A stretch of DNA of 64,000 bases from CAYRGG01 sp964423745 (GTDB taxonomy: Bacteria; Pseudomonadota; Gammaproteobacteria; Competibacterales; Competibacteraceae). The stretch covers positions 62,001-126,000 of the forward strand of contig CAYRGG010000001.1 of assembly GCA_964423745.1 (NCBI GenBank). The letters run 5' to 3'. Below the pieces are notes generated by a model, which worked only from the letters and a program-made list of their open reading frames with translations, had not been told where the DNA came from and made no database searches. The number at the start of each line of letters is the position of its first letter. The stretch's first letter is position 1. The translations under genes were made by a program, and so were the position numbers. Below, piece by piece: positions 60,774 through 64,000 of this stretch.

Positions 60774-61991
60774 TCAAAGTTCCTCATCCACATAGGCGAT
60801 ATGGCGAAAATAGTCTTGCCCTTCAAAGGAGGCGCCTAAGGCACCGATTAAAATCCCCAGAGAAGCCACCAGTTCCGCTAAACAAACATAGTTTTGCCAG
60901 CCGATTTGCCCTGCTAGGGAAGCGGCCCAACTTTCCACCAGCTGATCTGGGAATAAAGCGCCGGCGAACAATAGGGTCAAGGAAAATAACATGAGATAAG
61001 TCACCGACATACCCGCCAATACGATTAACCCGCTTGCCACATTGGTCACTACAATCTGTTCGGTCAAACGCCGTTGACCGGGTCGTAACAGAAGTTTTTG
61101 ACGCTTTACGATAAACAAACTGGTTCCCAACAGCACCAACACTGAAAAACCGCTCATCAACCATAGCTGCTGGTTCATGCCTAAATCCCAGGCTTCCGCC
61201 GTCATCATCAAGATCAACAAGGTTGACAAAGCAGCGGTGGTCAAGCGGCTGAGGCGAAACGGAAACTGCCAAGGTTTGGCTTGTAACACGGCGCTCACGA
61301 TATCGGTTCGCAATAACCAAAGGGCGCGTAGGTAAAAACCCCCTACCCCGCTTTTTTTCGTATGAGGCTGTTCCTCTAAGCGTATGTCCGCTACTTCCAT
61401 GAGCATCTGCAGGAGCCGCTGTCGACCAGAGGATGAATAATGGGTCATACGATCCAGCTCATCCATATCTCGGGGTTCGTACATAAAGTCACTGGGTTCG
61501 GAGCGGTGATCGAGACCATTTAAGTCCCCCAGCAAATGCATACTTAAACTAAATAGTCGTTGTGTTTTTAAGACAGACCAGGTTTCTGAGTTGTCTGCTA
61601 ACAGGGAACGAGAAGCCAAACGAGCCGTGGACATCACCGCCACGGCCAGGGCCTGGGAGGGCATGGCAAAGGCAAAGGGTTTATAATAACTAGTCAGATC
61701 AGCGCCGGTGAAAACGAACGCATAATCCCAACGGCGTCCGTCTCTTTCGTAAGCAGCTTCATATAACAGCTTGGCCGCGCCGGTGGCGTCCCCCGCAACA
61801 GGTTGTGGTTGCAATATCACAGGCATGCGCCACTGGAACTGACTAAAGTCTTGCTCTAATAAGGCTAACATTCGATGGCGCGCCTGGGCGATAGCGTTAC
61901 GATCGCTTTTTTTCACGTCGTAGCTCACCAACCAGCCAATCTCAATCAACCGCTCATGAGTTTGTGGAACGATGGTTATGGGATCAGACAT
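60774..61991 (-). CDS. Membrane protein of unknown function
   Basis: 405 residues. Soluble N-terminal half (about 1-235) includes HLLGDLNGLDH and DELDRMTHYSSSGRQRLLQM; the C-terminal half has about four helices (LTTAALSTLLILMM, LWLMSGFSVLVLLGTSLFIV, GLIVLAGMSVTYLMLF, LAELVASLGILIGAL). The HLLGD-NGL pattern recalls archaemetzincin-like proteins but the full metal-binding motif was not found, so no function is assigned. Upstream of the MASE1 kinase on the same strand. Divergent from the MalT-like regulator. Confidence 0.75.
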   Translation of the reverse strand: MSDPITIVPQTHERLIEIGWLVSYDVKKSDRNAIAQARHRMLALLEQDFSQFQWRMPVILQPQPVAGDATGAAKLLYEAAYERDGRRWDYAFVFTGADLTSYYKPFAFAMPSQALAVAVMSTARLASRSLLADNSETWSVLKTQRLFSLSMHLLGDLNGLDHRSEPSDFMYEPRDMDELDRMTHYSSSGRQRLLQMLMEVADIRLEEQPHTKKSGVGGFYLRALWLLRTDIVSAVLQAKPWQFPFRLSRLTTAALSTLLILMMTAEAWDLGMNQQLWLMSGFSVLVLLGTSLFIVKRQKLLLRPGQRRLTEQIVVTNVASGLIVLAGMSVTYLMLFSLTLLFAGALFPDQLVESWAASLAGQIGWQNYVCLAELVASLGILIGALGASFEGQDYFRHIAYVDEEL

Positions 61992-62127
61992 AGGTTTTAG
62001 TGATATTTTATCCTGGTATTTTTATGGTGACTTACGAGGCACTGGGAAGCGTACAGTATGGCGACTGTCATGCTGTTATTATTTATCCTTGAACCCTAAA
62101 AACCTTCTTGTCAAGAGGCCCGCAGCC

Positions 62128-64000
62128 TTGAAATTGATACCCACTAAGCTGGAATGCCCGCGTCTGCGACCCACTTTAGTGCCTCGCCTGGATCTGGTTG
62201 ACCGTATCGAAGCAGGCTTAGAAAAAAAACTCACGTTGATTTCAGCCGCCGCCGGTACCGGCAAAACCACCTTGGTATACCAATGGGTGCGGCAAAGCCG
62301 CCTACCCGTGGCTTGGTTTTCCTTGGATGAAGGGGACAATCAACCAGGTCGTTTCATACACTATATGATAGCTGCCTTGCGCTCCGCACAACCGGCTATC
62401 GGTGCAGGGGTCGAGGCGTTTTTACAGACTCAAGGATCCATCGATGCCCAGCAATTGCTGTCCAGTGCGGTGGTCATTCCCCTGGCCCAAGCATCCACAC
62501 GGTTGGTTTTAGTGTTAGATGACTACCACCTTATCGAAGAGGACGCTATTCATCGACTCGTAGACTGGTTGTTGGCGCATTTACCGGTCTCTATGCATAT
62601 CCTGATTACCAGCCGCCACGACCCCCCACTGCACCTGGCCCGGCTCCGGGTACGCAATGAGCTGAACGAGTTACGCACCGAGGATCTGCGCTTTAAGGAA
62701 CAGGAAGCAGCGGTTTTTTATAATCATATTATGCAGCTGGAATTGAGGAGGGAAGACATTACCCGCCTGGAAACCCGCACTGAGGGCTGGGCTGCCGCCA
62801 TCCAACTTGCCGCCCTATCTTTGCAAGGTCACAGCGACAGACAAGGCTTTATCAACACCCTCACTGGGGATCAGCGCTGGTTTGCCGATTACCTCACCCA
62901 GGAAGTGCTGGAACGTCAACCTACTCAGGTCAGGGATTTTCTACTGAATACGTCGGTATTACAACGTCTGTGTGGTTCTCTGTGCGATGCCGTGACAGAG
63001 CGAGAAGACAGCCAAGGGATATTAGAGTCTCTAGAGCAGGTCAACCTTTTTATGGTGCCGCTGGATGACCGGCGTCAGTGGTATCGTTACCACCACTTAT
63101 TTGGTGAGTTATTGCGTCGCCTGCTGGAACAGGAAAAACCGGGTCAAGTCCCGCTGCTCCATCACCGCGCCAGTGTTTGGTACGAACAACACGGGTTGAT
63201 CCATGAAGCCATAGACCATGCACGCCAAGCTGAGGCTATGGACTGGTTAGTGGTGTTGGTGGAACGTTGGGGAGAAACGTTTCTGCAACGCAGTGAAATG
63301 GATACCATTCGGACATGGTTGGCGGCTTTGCCGCCGCACCTATTTGAACAACGACCCATGCTCGCCATCCTGGATGGTTGGCGGGCGGTCCTGGACGGGG
63401 CTTTTCCACAAATCCAGATGAGCCTCCAACGGGGCCAACGGGCATTACAGCACGCGCCCCATTTTAATGAACAGCGTACTCGCTTACAGGGTCACTTGAA
63501 CGCCATTGCAGCTTTTGCTGTTATTCTCAAGGGCAATCCCCGCGAAGGTATTGTCTTAGCGGAGCAGGCGTTAGCGCAGCTTCCCGCCGATGATTACCTG
63601 GTTCGCACACCCCTTATGCTCAGCGTCGGCACCAGCTACAGCATGATTGGCGATCTGGATAAATCCTTAGCCGCTCTCCATGAAGCGCAACTGGCCGGTA
63701 TTCGATCTAACTCTTTTTTTGCTGTTATCGGCGCCATGAGCAGTAAAGGCGAAGTCTATCGCGTCAAGGGACAACTTCAGGATGGGCTACAAATTTGCCA
63801 AGCCGCCATGGAGCTAGCTGAGCAGGAAGACTGCAAATTAGCCCTAGGCTACACTCACCTGACCCGCGGGCGAATTTATTTTGACCGCTATGAGTTAGGG
63901 CAAGCGTGTCATGAAATGGCCCAGGCCATTGAATTGCTGCACCTCCTGGGAGATATACCCTGTCTTGCCATGAGTTGGGCGCTCATGGCGCAAATTGATG
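62128..64000 (+). CDS. MalT-type LuxR-family transcriptional regulator, partial
   Basis: Open to the window edge, about 624 residues visible. N-terminal LIPTKLECPRLRPTLVPRLD and the STAND ATPase P-loop ISAAAGTGKTTLVYQW, Walker B RLVLVLDDYHLIE, sensor HILITSRHDPPL and GWAAAIQLAALSL match MalT/AlkS. From about residue 370 TPR-like helical repeats bind the inducer; the LuxR-type DNA-binding domain should lie beyond the edge. No ATG is in frame; TTG at 62128 has AAGAGG 9 nt upstream. TTG 62089 is the alternative. MalT senses maltotriose, which would fit the glycogen/trehalose genes here, but many relatives sense other molecules. Confidence 0.9.
   Translation, partial: MKLIPTKLECPRLRPTLVPRLDLVDRIEAGLEKKLTLISAAAGTGKTTLVYQWVRQSRLPVAWFSLDEGDNQPGRFIHYMIAALRSAQPAIGAGVEAFLQTQGSIDAQQLLSSAVVIPLAQASTRLVLVLDDYHLIEEDAIHRLVDWLLAHLPVSMHILITSRHDPPLHLARLRVRNELNELRTEDLRFKEQEAAVFYNHIMQLELRREDITRLETRTEGWAAAIQLAALSLQGHSDRQGFINTLTGDQRWFADYLTQEVLERQPTQVRDFLLNTSVLQRLCGSLCDAVTEREDSQGILESLEQVNLFMVPLDDRRQWYRYHHLFGELLRRLLEQEKPGQVPLLHHRASVWYEQHGLIHEAIDHARQAEAMDWLVVLVERWGETFLQRSEMDTIRTWLAALPPHLFEQRPMLAILDGWRAVLDGAFPQIQMSLQRGQRALQHAPHFNEQRTRLQGHLNAIAAFAVILKGNPREGIVLAEQALAQLPADDYLVRTPLMLSVGTSYSMIGDLDKSLAALHEAQLAGIRSNSFFAVIGAMSSKGEVYRVKGQLQDGLQICQAAMELAEQEDCKLALGYTHLTRGRIYFDRYELGQACHEMAQAIELLHLLGDIPCLAMSWALMAQID

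Noticed and set aside
1..64000. tRNA, rRNA genes or a prophage/integrative element
   Set aside because: No cloverleaf, rRNA segment, integrase or phage structural gene could be recognised in the window.

Overview
The window looks like chromosomal DNA of a gammaproteobacterium with mid-range GC. The evidence is the family mix: E. coli-like GldA, PpsA, PfkB, GlgC and GlgX, a DksA/TraR-type zinc finger, YtjA- and YqaE-type small membrane proteins, a REP-associated tyrosine transposase and a pstSCAB operon. No rRNA, tRNA, CRISPR array or prophage was seen. The genus cannot be fixed from the sequence alone. Two genes run off the window: a phospholipase D-VTT fusion at the left edge and a MalT-type LuxR-family regulator at the right edge.

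Layout. 1-4762: minus-strand operon of an RCK-domain protein, a CPA1 cation/proton antiporter and PLD-VTT. 4886-9434: zinc-ribbon metallopeptidase, then glgC-glgX. 9922-13711: an exported acidic repeat protein, small stress/membrane proteins and treZ. 13890-22119: a CheB-CheR-PAS-kinase-receiver megaprotein, a coiled-coil protein, and a KaiC-like ATPase overlapping a hybrid kinase. 22218-26885: pstSCAB. 27333-35905: SulP transporter, Uma2 nuclease, DksA-like protein, UspA, Cu/Zn SOD, DUF2252, a quinone-oxidoreductase-like MDR and a small lipoprotein. 36389-41690: pfkB, convergent with an otsB - GH65 phosphorylase - D-2-hydroxyacid dehydrogenase operon. 42094-43464: RAYT transposase and a VapBC pair. 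43610-50154: P-type ATPase, then gldA-ppsA. 50558-53008: an orphan antitoxin-like gene, an unknown gene and a flavin disulfide oxidoreductase. 53181-64000: a second CheB-CheR megaprotein, a MNT nucleotidyltransferase with a broken UPF0175 gene, a MASE1 hybrid kinase, an unknown membrane protein and the MalT-like regulator.

Many genes fit one theme: storage and mobilisation of glucose units (GlgC, GlgX, TreZ, OtsB, GH65), lower glycolysis and gluconeogenesis (PfkB, PpsA, GldA, D-lactate dehydrogenase-like), and stress survival (UspA, SodC, DksA-like, small stress proteins). The most interesting signal is non-coding. A 17-bp palindrome, TTTGTA-N5-TACAAA, recurs in intergenic DNA beside glgC, the kaiC-like gene, pstS/sulP, pfkB, otsB and gldA-ppsA. 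From memory it matches the TTGT-N7-ACAA operator of HexR (RpiR family), which suggests one regulator linking these scattered operons. Other second-look items are a CheB domain that lost its catalytic serine, a KaiC-like protein with a Thr-Ser pair at the phosphosite position, and several families of dispersed palindromic repeats, one of which truncates a toxin-antitoxin type gene.
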